This document shows positions 30,453 through 40,558 of a stretch of DNA of 64,000 bases, in pieces. Where the stretch lies: NCBI GenBank assembly GCA_003116975.1, contig BGKB01000098.1, positions 1-64,000 on the forward strand. The letters run 5' to 3'. Both the position numbers and the translations under genes were made by a program. Under the pieces are notes generated by a model, which saw only the letters and a program-made list of their open reading frames with translations, searched no databases and was not told the DNA's origin. Source of the stretch: Aurantiochytrium sp. KH105 (taxonomy: Eukaryota > Sar > Bigyra > Thraustochytrida > Thraustochytriidae). Each line of letters starts with the position of its first letter. Position 1 is the first letter of the stretch.

Positions 30453-32234
30453 ATGCAGAGCGCGGTGGCAAGGCTCACGGCCAGACACGCAACGCCAGCG
30501 GCGGCGGGCCCGGCACTCCTTGCGGCGAGCACGATCCCGCTCCGGCAGAGCTCGGGGCGCGCGGGAGCCCAGAGCGCGCGCAGGCTGCGGCACCTGCGAA
30601 CGATCCTCTTGGCGCCCTTGTCTGCGGTCTGCGTGCGCGCGGCGTCTACGACGACGGCGGCGGCGGCGGCGACGGCGACGACGACGACCACGTGCGCTGC
30701 GCAAATGGAGCCCATGGAGGCGGCGAGCTGGAACGTGGCCGCCATCAACAACAACCCGTTCGAGTACTGGATCTCGTACGATGACGACGCGTACAATGGC
30801 ATGATGGAGGACGTCCAGCGCTTCATTGAGGCCCCTGGCGACGACGACGTGCCCGTGTCGGAAGTGATCAACGATGGCATGGTCGGCGAGCTCATGGAGC
30901 TCATGAAGGCCTATGGCTGGACTGACCTGGACGCCGTCGAGGCCAAGTGGAACGATGAATTCCGCGACCGCAAAATCGTGTCGGGCTTTCTCAAGGACAA
31001 GGAGATTGGCAACAAGCGCTTGGCATCCATGCTGGATCGCGTCACCAATACCATCAATTTGGCCGATGGCTCGCAGGCGTACCGTCCAACGCCCATCAAC
31101 TGCTACCAGGACACCTTTTCATCCTTTGCAGACTGGTGGGCCCACTGGAAGACATTCATGTTCAAGGATAAGCTGCGCGTGCGACTCAAGGGCAAGGAAG
31201 TCGAAGTCCTCCCTGCGGACCTCTTGCTCCCCATCAAGCGCTCCAAGTACCCGGCCATCACACCGGAGGAAGAGGCCATGAGCTTGCCGCTTCAGACGAT
31301 TTGTGCAGCCGCCTTTGACGGCATTCTCGTGCATATGCTCAACAAGGTGGCCGGACAGGAAACGTGGCAAGACCTGCGCAAACAGCTGAGCAATGCGCTC
31401 AATCGGCAAAAGAACGTGCGTACGCTTCAAGTGCTTGACGAGACATACGGAAGCGCGGATGTCATCTTTCTGCAAGAGGTCGCAGGGGCCTTTATCACGA
31501 GTCTTGAGCAGCACCCTTCCCTCTCTCAGCGCTATTCAGTCCTCGCGCCCGTCACCTCGGGGAAGCGCGATCAGCTTTCGGTAATCTTGGTCAAGAAGGG
31601 TGTCTTTGATGCGAGTACGGCCAAGGATGTCACAGATGCCGTCGCTGCCAAGTTTCCCAGTGATGTGGATGTGCCCGTTGCCGAGGGTGATCTTGCTGCC
31701 TTTCTTGTGGCGAGTGGCTCTGGCACGGACGCCCGCTCCTTTTTGTTGGCTTCTTTCCATGGCGACACCAACGGTCTTGCGACGATTCCTGTTGTCAAGG
31801 CCGTGACAGACTACGTCAAGGAGGATCTGGAGAGCGGAATTCCACTTCTCTTCGGTCTCGACGCCAACACGTACGAAGAGGGCAAGCCGGGCAAGACCCA
31901 GGACGTTTTAGAATTTGGCAAATTCTTTGTTGAGCAAGGCCTCACCTCGACGTGGGGAGACGTGCCTCGACCCACGGAATACACTACGTTTAACGCGCGC
32001 ACGTTCTTGCAGCCGCAGCTCAACAAGGCTGTGACCAAGGAGGAAGTGCGTGCCAAGGGCGATGTCAACCCCAAGGACTTTATCCTCTTTTACAAGGACC
32101 AGATGGAGGCTTCTACTCCGACGGTCAAGGACAACACGGGAGATCGCACCTTTGTAGAGGCTGTTTTTCCCACTCTTACTTTTCCATCGGACCACGCCGT
32201 CATCTCGGCCAAGGTCAAACTTTTGGACGCCTAA
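30453..32234 (+). CDS. Endonuclease/exonuclease/phosphatase-fold protein
   Basis: 593 residues from ATG 30453. The first ~80 residues are rich in Arg, Ala and Ser and lack acidic residues, resembling a mitochondrial or organellar targeting leader. The EEP fold follows: SWNVAAINNNPFEYW near 92-106 is the Asn metal motif, VIFLQEV near 340 supplies the catalytic Glu, SFHGDTNG is the His-containing strand, LFGLDANTYE near 467 is the Asp/Asn motif, and TFPSDHAVISAKV near 577 is the Ser-Asp-His signature. About 230 residues, largely helical, are inserted between the first two motifs. The family includes DNase I, APE1, Angel/CCR4 and inositol phosphatases; substrate cannot be told. An internal ATG near 30705 would remove the leader. 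Confidence 0.82.
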   Translation: MQSAVARLTARHATPAAAGPALLAASTIPLRQSSGRAGAQSARRLRHLRTILLAPLSAVCVRAASTTTAAAAATATTTTTCAAQMEPMEAASWNVAAINNNPFEYWISYDDDAYNGMMEDVQRFIEAPGDDDVPVSEVINDGMVGELMELMKAYGWTDLDAVEAKWNDEFRDRKIVSGFLKDKEIGNKRLASMLDRVTNTINLADGSQAYRPTPINCYQDTFSSFADWWAHWKTFMFKDKLRVRLKGKEVEVLPADLLLPIKRSKYPAITPEEEAMSLPLQTICAAAFDGILVHMLNKVAGQETWQDLRKQLSNALNRQKNVRTLQVLDETYGSADVIFLQEVAGAFITSLEQHPSLSQRYSVLAPVTSGKRDQLSVILVKKGVFDASTAKDVTDAVAAKFPSDVDVPVAEGDLAAFLVASGSGTDARSFLLASFHGDTNGLATIPVVKAVTDYVKEDLESGIPLLFGLDANTYEEGKPGKTQDVLEFGKFFVEQGLTSTWGDVPRPTEYTTFNARTFLQPQLNKAVTKEEVRAKGDVNPKDFILFYKDQMEASTPTVKDNTGDRTFVEAVFPTLTFPSDHAVISAKVKLLDA

Positions 32235-33215
32235 ATAACTTCATACCTTTTTTTTGGTGGTGGGAGAACGGTGAGAATGTCTCGATCATGGCAAGAAGAG
32301 CTCATGAATCCAGTCGTATGGTCGACCGAATGTTGACACTCGACATGTGACTTGTCCTACGTAAAGAGATGAGATGATTGGTGGGATGCTCAATCGCGCT
32401 CAGTGAGCTATAACACCAACATCAAAAACAAAATTTGAGGGCAACGAGAGGTTCATCAAAAGGGCGTTTCGCACATTAATTCGCGGTCTCATGTTAGCTA
32501 TGGCGTTTAATCTGTGTTCTCTGTCGGTTCCACGGTGATTTCTTAATTTTTAATTTTTTTATTATAATTATATAAAAAAAAAAAGAAAAAAAGAAAAAAA
32601 GAGGAACTCTGGGTTCAAATACCTGCACAGCTTGTGTATTTTCAACACGCTCGGAGATTTTCGAGGATCTATGTGAGGCGATGTAGTTTGGTTGGGTGAT
32701 CTCTTGGAATACTCGCTTTGATTTGGCCCAGCTTTGGGGATCATGGCCAGAGGACGAAAGGCGCACAAACCAAATGCACGGTTTCGTTTATTTATTTTAA
32801 TGGCGTCCTCCACCGCAAAGTTCGGGATAGTATAGGGCAAGTCTTGACAGAATTAAAAAAACGAAAGCAAGAATACACACTAGCTTCGCGCGGGTCTTCT
32901 TGAAAAGATTTTGCAAAGAACGCAGTCCCATTGCGCGGAGAGTAATTTGTTTCAAAAATTGAGCTTTACTTTGCAGTATAGAATCTGCAAGATCCCTTTC
33001 CCTTTGACAAGGCTTGCTTGATTTACGTACGTGTGCCCCTCGTTTGTACGGGCAAGTGAGCGTTGTTTGAAAATCACTTGCAAACGCACGTGCGCTGCAA
33101 GCAAGACTAACTAATAATTGTAAAGTGAAATCAAGCAAGAAATCGTTTGACTGGACAAATTGTGTTCAAAGCTAGCTAAACATGACAGTTGCAGAACATG
33201 TTGTGAGATTTTGCA
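32235..33215. other. AT-rich convergent intergenic region
   Basis: About 980 bases between two convergent genes, clearly AT-richer than the surroundings, with oligo-A/T tracts at 32536-32602. One minus-strand frame at 32797-33138 ends in a short, basic, hydrophobic peptide (LVCILAFVFLILSRL), but it has no further support. No tRNA-like fold was found. Confidence 0.5.
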
Positions 33216-34274
33216 TTAGCGCACGAGCATGAGGGCAACAAAGGCACCGATGAAGGAAGCCTGCACCGAGGAGGCGCTCGAGGGTGCGTTGGTAGGCCAC
33301 ATGGTCGGGCTGCCCGTCCCCGAGGAGGTCGTGGGCTGAGGGGTGGTGTTATCACCCGGGAAGCTGCCACCACCCGGAGCACCGCTAAAGTTACCGCCAG
33401 GGCCACCCATGTCTCCGCCAGTGGGGCCGCCGCTGCCACCACCAGTGGAGCCGCCGTCGGAAGTCTCGTCGGTCTCGAAGCTCTCAACACCGACCGTAAC
33501 GGTGCCAAAGACGCCCTCGGTGATGTCCTCGCCCGCGTACAATGCCGTAAGGTTCATGAGGCCATAATCGCCATCCTGGTTTGAGAAGATGCTATCTTCG
33601 GCAAGAGTCATGACCGTGGCGGTGTTGTTCTCATAGTACCAGGTCGAGTGAATTGTGTCACGTTCCTCGTCCGGGAAAAAGAGCTGGCCAACGTGCGAAA
33701 CGGTGCCGCCAGTGTACGACTCTCCGCCGTCTGTCTCGGTGATGTTGAAATGCACTCGAACGTGAATGTGAGTGACGCGACCTTCATACCAGCCCGGGAA
33801 GACGGTGCTGATCTTGACAACACCAGAAGCGTTCGTGTACTGAATACCGCGCAGAAAGGTCGAGTTATCCGTGGCGGTGCCTGTGTTGGTGCTCTGCTCG
33901 TAAAAGTGCGAATAGATGCCATCTGCGTCGCAGTGCCAGAATTCCACGGCCGCGCCTTCGATTTCTTCGCACGTGGTGGAATTCACAACGGTAAGCTCGA
34001 TCTCAAAGGGAACGCCCAGCCTGTCTTCTGTGATGTTCTCCCGAATGGGCGCCTCGTCCCAGACGTAAGGGCCCTCGGTGACTTCTGGGTCCAGAGGACA
34101 GACCTCGTCGAGCGCGCGGCCTTTGGCAAGGCAGGCCTCCGACAGCCTTCGTCCATGCGCGTTCACGCGCTCAAAGTTCGGGATGGCCGCCGACCAGTGG
34201 CCCTTGGGCGCGTCGTGCGCCTCGGCCGTCACGGCCAAGACGGCGAGCGCCAGTGCTGCTGCGAAGCCCTTCAT
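33216..34274 (-). CDS. Secreted intradiol ring-cleavage dioxygenase-like protein, copy 1
   Basis: 352 residues from ATG 34274, beginning with a signal peptide (MKGFAAALALAVLAVTAEA). The intradiol fold spans about 55-290. The four Fe(III) ligands of catechol/protocatechuate dioxygenases are recognisable: Tyr70 in TEGPY, Tyr163 in FPGWY, and His169 and His171 in THIHVRV. Several NxS/T glycosylation sites are present. A Gly/Pro/Thr-rich spacer of about 60 residues precedes a hydrophobic C-terminus (SFIGAFVALMLV), which suggests a GPI anchor or short membrane tether. Extracellular intradiol-like enzymes occur in fungi and oomycetes, where they attack aromatic compounds; substrate here is unknown. 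A paralogue lies at 37495. Confidence 0.85.
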   Translation of the reverse strand: MKGFAAALALAVLAVTAEAHDAPKGHWSAAIPNFERVNAHGRRLSEACLAKGRALDEVCPLDPEVTEGPYVWDEAPIRENITEDRLGVPFEIELTVVNSTTCEEIEGAAVEFWHCDADGIYSHFYEQSTNTGTATDNSTFLRGIQYTNASGVVKISTVFPGWYEGRVTHIHVRVHFNITETDGGESYTGGTVSHVGQLFFPDEERDTIHSTWYYENNTATVMTLAEDSIFSNQDGDYGLMNLTALYAGEDITEGVFGTVTVGVESFETDETSDGGSTGGGSGGPTGGDMGGPGGNFSGAPGGGSFPGDNTTPQPTTSSGTGSPTMWPTNAPSSASSVQASFIGAFVALMLVR

Positions 34275-36500
34275 CCTTGCTTTTTTCTTGCTGTGATTTG
34301 GTCTTGTATCTCCCTTCTTCCTTGCTTGCTTGATTGCTCGCAGTCGCCTCCGTTTCGGGTTTGCCTGCCCCGCCTCAGCTCGCGCACGAAAGCGAGCAGG
34401 CAGGCAATCAGGCAGATAAGCTGGCAGGCGCCATCTTGCCAGTGAGCATCTGCCTCGGTCGGTGCTCGGAGTCAGCGGCGGCGGTGGCCAGCTGGGTGCT
34501 TCTACTGACAAGTAGTAACAAGTGAGCGACGGCAAACGAAAGAAAACGAATTCCCCTCGCGGCTCCCACCTGGTTGACCAGGTGGCTGGCCTGCGGCTGA
34601 CTGACTGGCCGCTCCGCTCCGCCGCTCCTACGCTGCTCCGCTCCCATAAGCCGGACCGCGACGCCGGGTCGGCTGGGTCACGCGCCGCTCCCACGACTCA
34701 GCGCCGTCGCGTCCTCGCAAGCACGCGCGCAGGGCGCGCAAGGCCCGGCACGGCACGAGCAGCACGGCTCACCTAAGGAGCGCGGGCTCAGGCACTCCGA
34801 AGAAGGCGGGTCTCGCTGCATCCGTGGACGAAGAGAGGGGAGCAGAAAGCGGGGTAGGCGCGAGTCTTCCTTCCTCTCCCACCCGGCCAGCCGCCTTTCT
34901 CGAGGCTCTCTCTCTCCCCTTGCCTTGGCCTTTGCCTTCGCCGCCTCGAGCGCGAAGAAAACGCGGCCGGGTGCGACGGCGAGCGAGCGGCAGCGGCAGG
35001 ACTCCGGAGGAGGCGACCGGGAAATCCCGGTCACGGTCCTCGCTGTTTCGCATCTATCTTACAAGCAATCTGTTACGCGCCTGGCGGGTGGGAGCGCCGT
35101 TCAGGGCCGCGGCCCAGGCCTCCGGCGAGACCTCCGGCGCGGCCCGGCCCGGCCCTCCTCGCGCCGGCGCGCCCGCCCGCGGGTACGGCACGCCCAAACC
35201 CAAGGCGCGCGCGCGTGCGCTCGCCGACGCGTCGCGTCGCGTCGCGTCGCGTCGCTCGAAAACTCGCCATCGATGATCTGCGCCGCGCGGTCGGAGCAGC
35301 GCCCCCCGGCTGCGGGGGGCGCCGGACCGCTGTGGGGGTCCCAAGTACCGGGAGCGGGGCCGACCCAGCAGCGCCGCGGCGAGCTCGGCGGGAAAGCAGC
35401 GCGGCGAGGAGGCGAGAGCGTGCGGGCAAAGCGCCGGCGGCCGGCGTTGGCGGGGAGGAGGAGGAGGAGGGTGGGAAGAAGATGGCCGGTGGAAAGACCC
35501 CTGGCAGGTCTCGAGACCGTGGCGCGGTCGAAGACGGGGGTGAGTGAGATTGGTTAATCGATCACCTGGCGGAAGCAGCACGCTCGCTGAGCGAATTGGC
35601 TCGCGAGCCTTTTTCGCCTTGGGGAGCTGGAGTGAGTAGGTAGAGGATGGACGGAGATAAACTTCCTTCGTGCGTGCGTGAGTGTCGACTCGTCGAGCCT
35701 TCGCGTGATCTCTCTGCTTTGAGGTGGGTTTGGATAACAAGGACGAGAACTTGAAAGAATTTGGACGTGAGAGACCTGGCGGACTCGTGACTGTCCGTGC
35801 GGCGCGAGAGATGTGGAACGCAGAGCAGGTAGGATGGGCGGAGATCGTCACACTCATCATGTCACATCACGTCATCTCGCGAGCCTTGCCTCGCCCCGCC
35901 TCACCTCGCCTCATCGCACCTAACATAATGGACCTCGCCGTTGATCAATCACTTAGCATCATGGCTGCCAGACTCAGAAAACCTGAGATCGCAAGGCGAC
36001 GGACTGCTCGATCGATTCCGAGTCAAGGTCACGCGAGAAGCGAGTGGGGAATGCGAGAACTGCGATTCAGAGCGCAGGTGGCCTGCAAGATGGCGGGTCA
36101 CCGGCCGCCCCACCCTCCCTCCCGTCCCTTCCCTTCCCGGGTATCCTGAGGAGTCTACACCATGAGAAATAGACATGCCCGGCCTGCCACCAAACCAATC
36201 AGTCGGCGCAGGCGCGAGGGTTGGAGCTGTAACGTGGAGGCAGGTGGCGACACGTTTCGTCTTGTTCCGCCTCGTTATCATCCATTTTCTTGCCGTGCAA
36301 GCCTTGCGTGAAAACGCAAGCCGGTGATGATGATCGTATCGTCCTGGACCTTGACTTGACAAGAAATATAACCTCACGATAAAGCCGCCTCCTTGCCCCT
36401 TGTCCCTCTTTTTGAAGCTACCCACCCTCATCACGAGCAAATATGATCACTGCCATGCGTCATCGTCGCTCAAAATTTTGCCAGAAATGCCGCCAAGAAC
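34275..36500. other. Gene-poor region between the two dioxygenase genes
   Basis: About 2.2 kb with simple-sequence patches (TTCC/CTTG runs near 34315-34335, GTCGC repeats at 35233-35257) and a short palindrome CCACCTGGTTGACCAGGTGG at 34567-34586. Long frames near 34700-35560 on both strands are Arg/Pro/Ala-rich shadows of each other. No gene is supported. Confidence 0.5.
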
Positions 36501-36700
36501 CTTGCTCGCTTTGCAAACATTAAACCTTGCTCGCTTTGCAAACATTAAACCTTGCTCGCTTTGCAAACATTAAACCTTGCTCGCTTTGCAAACATTAAAC
36601 CTTGCTCGCTTTGCAAACATTAAACCTTGCTCGCTTTGCAAACATTAAACCTTGCTCGCTTTGCAAACAAAAAACCTTGCTCGCTTTGCAAACAAAAACG
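36501..36700. repeat. 25-bp tandem repeat, eight copies
   Basis: Eight head-to-tail copies of CTTGCTCGCTTTGCAAACAT plus TAAAC. The first six are essentially identical; the last two carry AAAA in place of the TTAA segment. Near-identity indicates recent expansion. Confidence 0.95.
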
Positions 36701-36868
36701 GGATTAGGACCGAGCTCTCTCTTTGTCCCTGTGAGCTGGTGGCTGTTGCAAGTACCGAGCCGCCCGGCCGAAGCCACCAACGGTGCGAGGGAAAAGTGGC
36801 ACTACGTGCGGCTGAATGATAAGGCCACGGTTTCGTGGACCGAGAGGGCCAGATAAGAGGAGTCAGAG

Positions 36869-37225
36869 TCAAACAGCCGCGAGAATCCGTAGCTGCCATT
36901 GCAGCATCGACTGCTTGGAAGAAGGGCGCCCCCGTAAGTGCCAAATACGTGACACTCGCAGTCAGTGCCTCACCTGGAGCTTGTCATCTACCTGGGCGTC
37001 ATCATGGCCGCTGTCACGTCGGAGTTGTTCAACGGCTTCGAAACCGGAGGTCAATGCTCGAAATGACTCGAGCAGCTGCTCAAGTCGTGCGCATGGCCGC
37101 AGATGCCACGCGGAGCTCAAGTGAAGCAAAGGACTCACCTGCTCTAAGCCTAGCACGAGAGCAACACGAAAGGAGCTGGCACCAATGATGACAGGAGAAG
37201 CAAAACAATGTGTTATATAATCAAA
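36869..37225 (-). CDS. Possible spliced gene, 3' exons only
   Basis: Three minus-strand blocks keep one reading frame when two canonical introns are removed: exon 37225(max)-37139, intron 37138-37076, exon 37075-36974, intron 36973-36911, exon 36910-36869 with stop. Both introns are exactly 63 bases and run GTGAG...CAG, phase 0. The joined peptide, about 76 residues, contains VIIGASSFRVALVLG, a Leu/Glu-rich helix, and ends WQLRILAAV. No starting ATG lies in the first block, so an upstream exon would be needed. Product not recognised. A chance arrangement or non-coding spliced RNA is possible. Confidence 0.3.
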
Positions 37226-37494
37226 CTAGACGACCCTTGTTTGGACGCGACGGACTTTGGCGGACTTTGACGGATTTAGACGGACTTCGTCAGGTCGGCT
37301 TGCTCGCGTGTGTTTAGTCAATGATCCTGGTCAGAATGAGCTAGCCTTGATGATGGATGAATGGATGGCTGTTGACCTTCTCATGAATGGCTTTCCTTGT
37401 TTGGACTGCCCAAATGAAGTTCGGAATTGACCAAAAGTGGGATGGCGCAGCCAGAAAAGTCTGCACTGATTGCTGCGCTCGGCACGGCACTCAC

Positions 37495-38436
37495 TCACAT
37501 GGTGAGCCAAGAGGACACGAGCAGCGTAACCGTGGTAAAGAGCGCGAAAGCAGAAGTTGTGAGACGGCCAGACGAAGAGGGACGAGCCGTGGCAGGCGCC
37601 GGGGTAGTGGTGATGGCCGTGTCGCTGTCAATGCCAACCGTCACGTAACCCACAACGCCAGACAGAATACCCTCGCCCTCATTCATTTCCGCAATCGTCA
37701 TGAGCCCATACGTGCCGCCCTGATTGCTATAAATGTTGTCCGAAGCAAGCGAGGTCTTCGAAGCCGAATTATCCGCATAGGCATCATCCGTGGCAAGCTC
37801 CTCCACAACATCATCCGCAAAAAAGAGCTGCCCTACGTGCGTCACTGTTCCGCCCGTGTAGCTCTCGCCATCTTCGGCCGCAACGATGTTAAAGTGCACG
37901 CGAATGTGAACGTGCGTCGTGCGGCCTTGATACCATCCAGGGAAGATCGAGTTCATGACCGCGGTACCCGTCGAGTTCGTGTACTGAATGCCGCGCAAAA
38001 AGGTTGAATCATCCGTCGCGCTTCCTGAATTCGTGCTCTGCGCGATAAAGTGCGAGTAGATGCCGTCTGCGTCGCAGTGCCAGAATTCGACAGCAGCGTT
38101 GGCGACGGTCTCGCACGAAGAAGAGTTGACCACCGTCACCTGCATCTGAAAAGGCACGCCGTCTCTGTCCTCGGTCATGTCGGCGCGGATGGGCGCCTCG
38201 TCCCACACATAGGGGCCTTCGGTCACCTCTGGGTCAAGCGGGCAGACCTCGTCGAGCGCGCGGCCTTTTGCCAAGCAGGCTTGAGACAGCTTGCGGCCGT
38301 GTCGCTCGAGACGCTCAAAGTCGGGCACCTTGGCGGCCCAGTGGCCCTCGGGCACATCGTGGCCGTGCGCCGGGGTCGTCGCCACCACGGCCACGAGCGC
38401 GGCCGCCCAAGCCAGTTTCGTGCCGACCGCGATCAT
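37495..38436 (-). CDS. Secreted intradiol ring-cleavage dioxygenase-like protein, copy 2
   Basis: 313 residues from ATG 38436, with a signal peptide (MIAVGTKLAWAAALVAVVATT). It is a paralogue of the gene at 33216 in the same orientation: blocks such as GRALDEVCPLDPEVTEGPYV and VEFWHCDADGIYSHF are nearly identical. The iron ligands (Tyr in GPY, Tyr in GWY, His-x-His in THVHIRV) are kept. It differs in a shorter C-terminal spacer, lacking the Gly-rich stretch, and in its own hydrophobic C-terminus (ALFTTVTLLVSSWL), again compatible with a GPI signal. Probably arose by local duplication. The last codons overlap a GTGAGT sequence, so alternative splicing at the 3' end cannot be excluded. Confidence 0.85.
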   Translation of the reverse strand: MIAVGTKLAWAAALVAVVATTPAHGHDVPEGHWAAKVPDFERLERHGRKLSQACLAKGRALDEVCPLDPEVTEGPYVWDEAPIRADMTEDRDGVPFQMQVTVVNSSSCETVANAAVEFWHCDADGIYSHFIAQSTNSGSATDDSTFLRGIQYTNSTGTAVMNSIFPGWYQGRTTHVHIRVHFNIVAAEDGESYTGGTVTHVGQLFFADDVVEELATDDAYADNSASKTSLASDNIYSNQGGTYGLMTIAEMNEGEGILSGVVGYVTVGIDSDTAITTTPAPATARPSSSGRLTTSAFALFTTVTLLVSSWLTM

Positions 38437-38764
38437 CTTGGGAGAAAGAGACCAACGAGAGGTGCTGAAAGTGGTCCGCTCACGCGATGCCTGCACGTGC
38501 TCGCTGTACGCGCGCTGCGAAGCAGAGCAAGGGGTGGGGAGGAGCCCGAACGCGGAGGCGGGCAGCACGAGGCGGGGGGCGAGGGGGATTGAGGACTGCC
38601 GGCACGTCGCGTCGCGCCTGAGCGGTCGATGGACTAGGGTTTGAGAGGGTGCAAAGTACCACTCCAACCCTGCCTGGAACCCTGGAGAGGAGCATCCCAG
38701 CGAGGGATGTAGACACGCGCCAGTGGCCCTGGCGGGTGGGTGCATACCGACTTCATTCTAATGA
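38437..38764. other. Spacer between dioxygenase copy 2 and the bestrophin-like gene
   Basis: 328 bases that must hold the dioxygenase promoter and the end of the upstream minus-strand transcript. The dioxygenase frame is open far upstream, but the sequence is Pro/Arg/Ser-rich and not conserved with copy 1. Nothing else seen. Confidence 0.4.
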
Positions 38765-40558
38765 TCACCTTGGCTTGGCACGAGAGACCTGGAGCTCGGG
38801 CGCATGCCGTGCCACGGTCAGGTCTGCATCTTCATTTTTATGCAAATGCGAATGAGTGGCTTCCGCGTGCTGGTAGTGCAGAAAAAGGCCTTGGATGCAA
38901 GAGGCGAACTCGAGCTCAAGCTTGATGGAGTCAAAGCCACCACCCACAAAGCAGTCCTCGAGAATACGCTGCGAATTAATGAGGCCGTGCAGGACGGTAA
39001 AGACGAAAATGGCCAACAGGGCTGCGTACACATACGTGGTCTCGTAATCCTCTGTTGTTGTCTGGAGCGAAGCAACCCAGCCAAAGTAAGGCCAGATGAT
39101 CCATGGCATGAGAAAAATGTACACGCGACCGAAAGATCGAATGCTTTGCGGGGTGCGGTACGACTTGGACACGCGGAGCTCCTCGATGCGCTGCTGATGA
39201 TACCAGTGGTATTGATGCAAGCGTGAGGCTTCGCCCGAGGGAAATCCCGCACGCTTCATGATTTCGGCATGGTGAGAAATTTTGCTGAACACCTTGTTAA
39301 AGTTCTTGACAAGGTCGTTCTGCAAGGCGTGCACGCGTTTCGTCTCCTTGCGGTAATTGGGAAAAACTTGGTGTCGGCCGTGGCCGACTGTCGGCATGGA
39401 AAGGTATTTGAAGGCAAGCTGTACGAGCTCAATGTGGTCTTCCAAGACACGCTTGTTGAAGCCATTGGGAAGACAGCAGCGACCCGTCATGCGCTTCGGA
39501 TGCTCCGGATGCGGCCACTCCCACGTGAGTGTGGCGAGGCAACTTTGCATCACGAGGGCGCGAAAGTCCGCCAGACGAAGCAGAGCGGACTCGCGCCGTG
39601 TGTATGCTAGTGTAATTGCCGATGACAAAGGCTGTGCACAAGCGGGCGAGCGAGCGAGCGAGCGAGTTAGTGATCACGTAAGTCCTTTTCTCTCTTTCTT
39701 TTTCTTTCCCCTAATGGCGAGCGAGCTGTTTGGCGAGGTAGACGTCCACCCTTCCATGATCCAAAGAGGAGAAAAGGAAAAACTTACAAAGATGACGGCA
39801 AAACCGAGAAAGCTAAAGTCAAGCTTGACTGCAAAAATGTAATCTGTGCCGTCGTCCATAAAGACGAGCATTCCATAGGTAGCCACAAACGTATTGATGA
39901 CTACCAAGAGAGTGTCCATCGTACACGAGTGGCGGGCATAAATGGCGAGCGAAGCAAGCATATCCACCATTGCGAGGCGAAAATTGTCATAGGCCGTGCC
40001 ACACAGTCCTCGAGACTCTTGGCGCCGCGCCTGCATGTCGGCCTCTTCATTGACGAGGTACTCTGAACAGGATTCAAGGCTTGGGATCTCCATGGACCGG
40101 GAGCTGAGCTCGGCCCATTCAATTTCTGTGGCGCCGTCCACGTTGCGAAGCGAGGGCATTTGAAAGATGCCACTTCTCGACGAATTCATCTTGCTCTTTC
40201 GTCGACGATGCCGCCGCTTGCTCGTGGGACTCGAGCCCATGTCAATGCTCTCGTGATTTAACTGTGGACTTTTGGGTGATGTCGTATCGCCATCGTTGGC
40301 GTGTGCATTTCCGGCCTCGACATCAATGTGCACCTGCGCATTTTCTTCGAGGGCCTTCCCCTTGATTCTCGCTTCGGCTTCAATCTCGCTGTTCATGCTC
40401 TCCTCGCTGCTCGTCTCCTGTACCTCCATGGTCTTGTCGCCGTCCTTTCTCTCCGTCGTCACCGTGTACGAGACGGGCACAGCCTCGCCTTCTTGAGCAG
40501 GCGTTTCGGGACGGCGATCATCTTTCGACCCGTCCTCTTCCGGCCGCTTCGCCTCCAT
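38765..40558 (-). CDS. Two-exon multi-pass membrane protein, possibly bestrophin-like
   Basis: Exons 40558-39788 and 39631-38765, intron 39787-39632 (156 bases, GTAAGT...GCACAG, phase 0), giving 545 residues. Splicing joins LDFSFLGFAVIF to PLSSAITLAYTRRESALLRLADFRAL, a continuous family-like block; unspliced, each half ends in simple sequence. The first ~190 residues are acidic and disordered with a basic patch (KRRHRRRKSK). Membrane helices lie near 207-226, 238-265 and 435-485. The pattern of a membrane strand followed by RRE.AL..L..FR, and the late LINSQRILEDCFVG-GFDSI segment, recalls bestrophin/UPF0187 anion channels (RTN..Y.RW and NPFGEDDDD regions), but the match is distant. Ion transport is inferred only. 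Confidence 0.6.

Noticed and set aside
32600-32650. GGTTCAAATA resembling a tRNA T-loop
   Set aside because: No paired T-stem, anticodon arm or acceptor stem can be drawn around it.
35054-35860. Minus-strand 268-codon frame between the dioxygenases
   Set aside because: Repeat-derived and Pro/Arg-rich, with no ATG-supported conserved start and competing frames on both strands.
36930-37067. Plus-strand peptide LELVIYLGVIMAAVTSELF
   Set aside because: It is antisense to the exon with matching 63-base introns and would itself need a 28-base intron to extend upstream.
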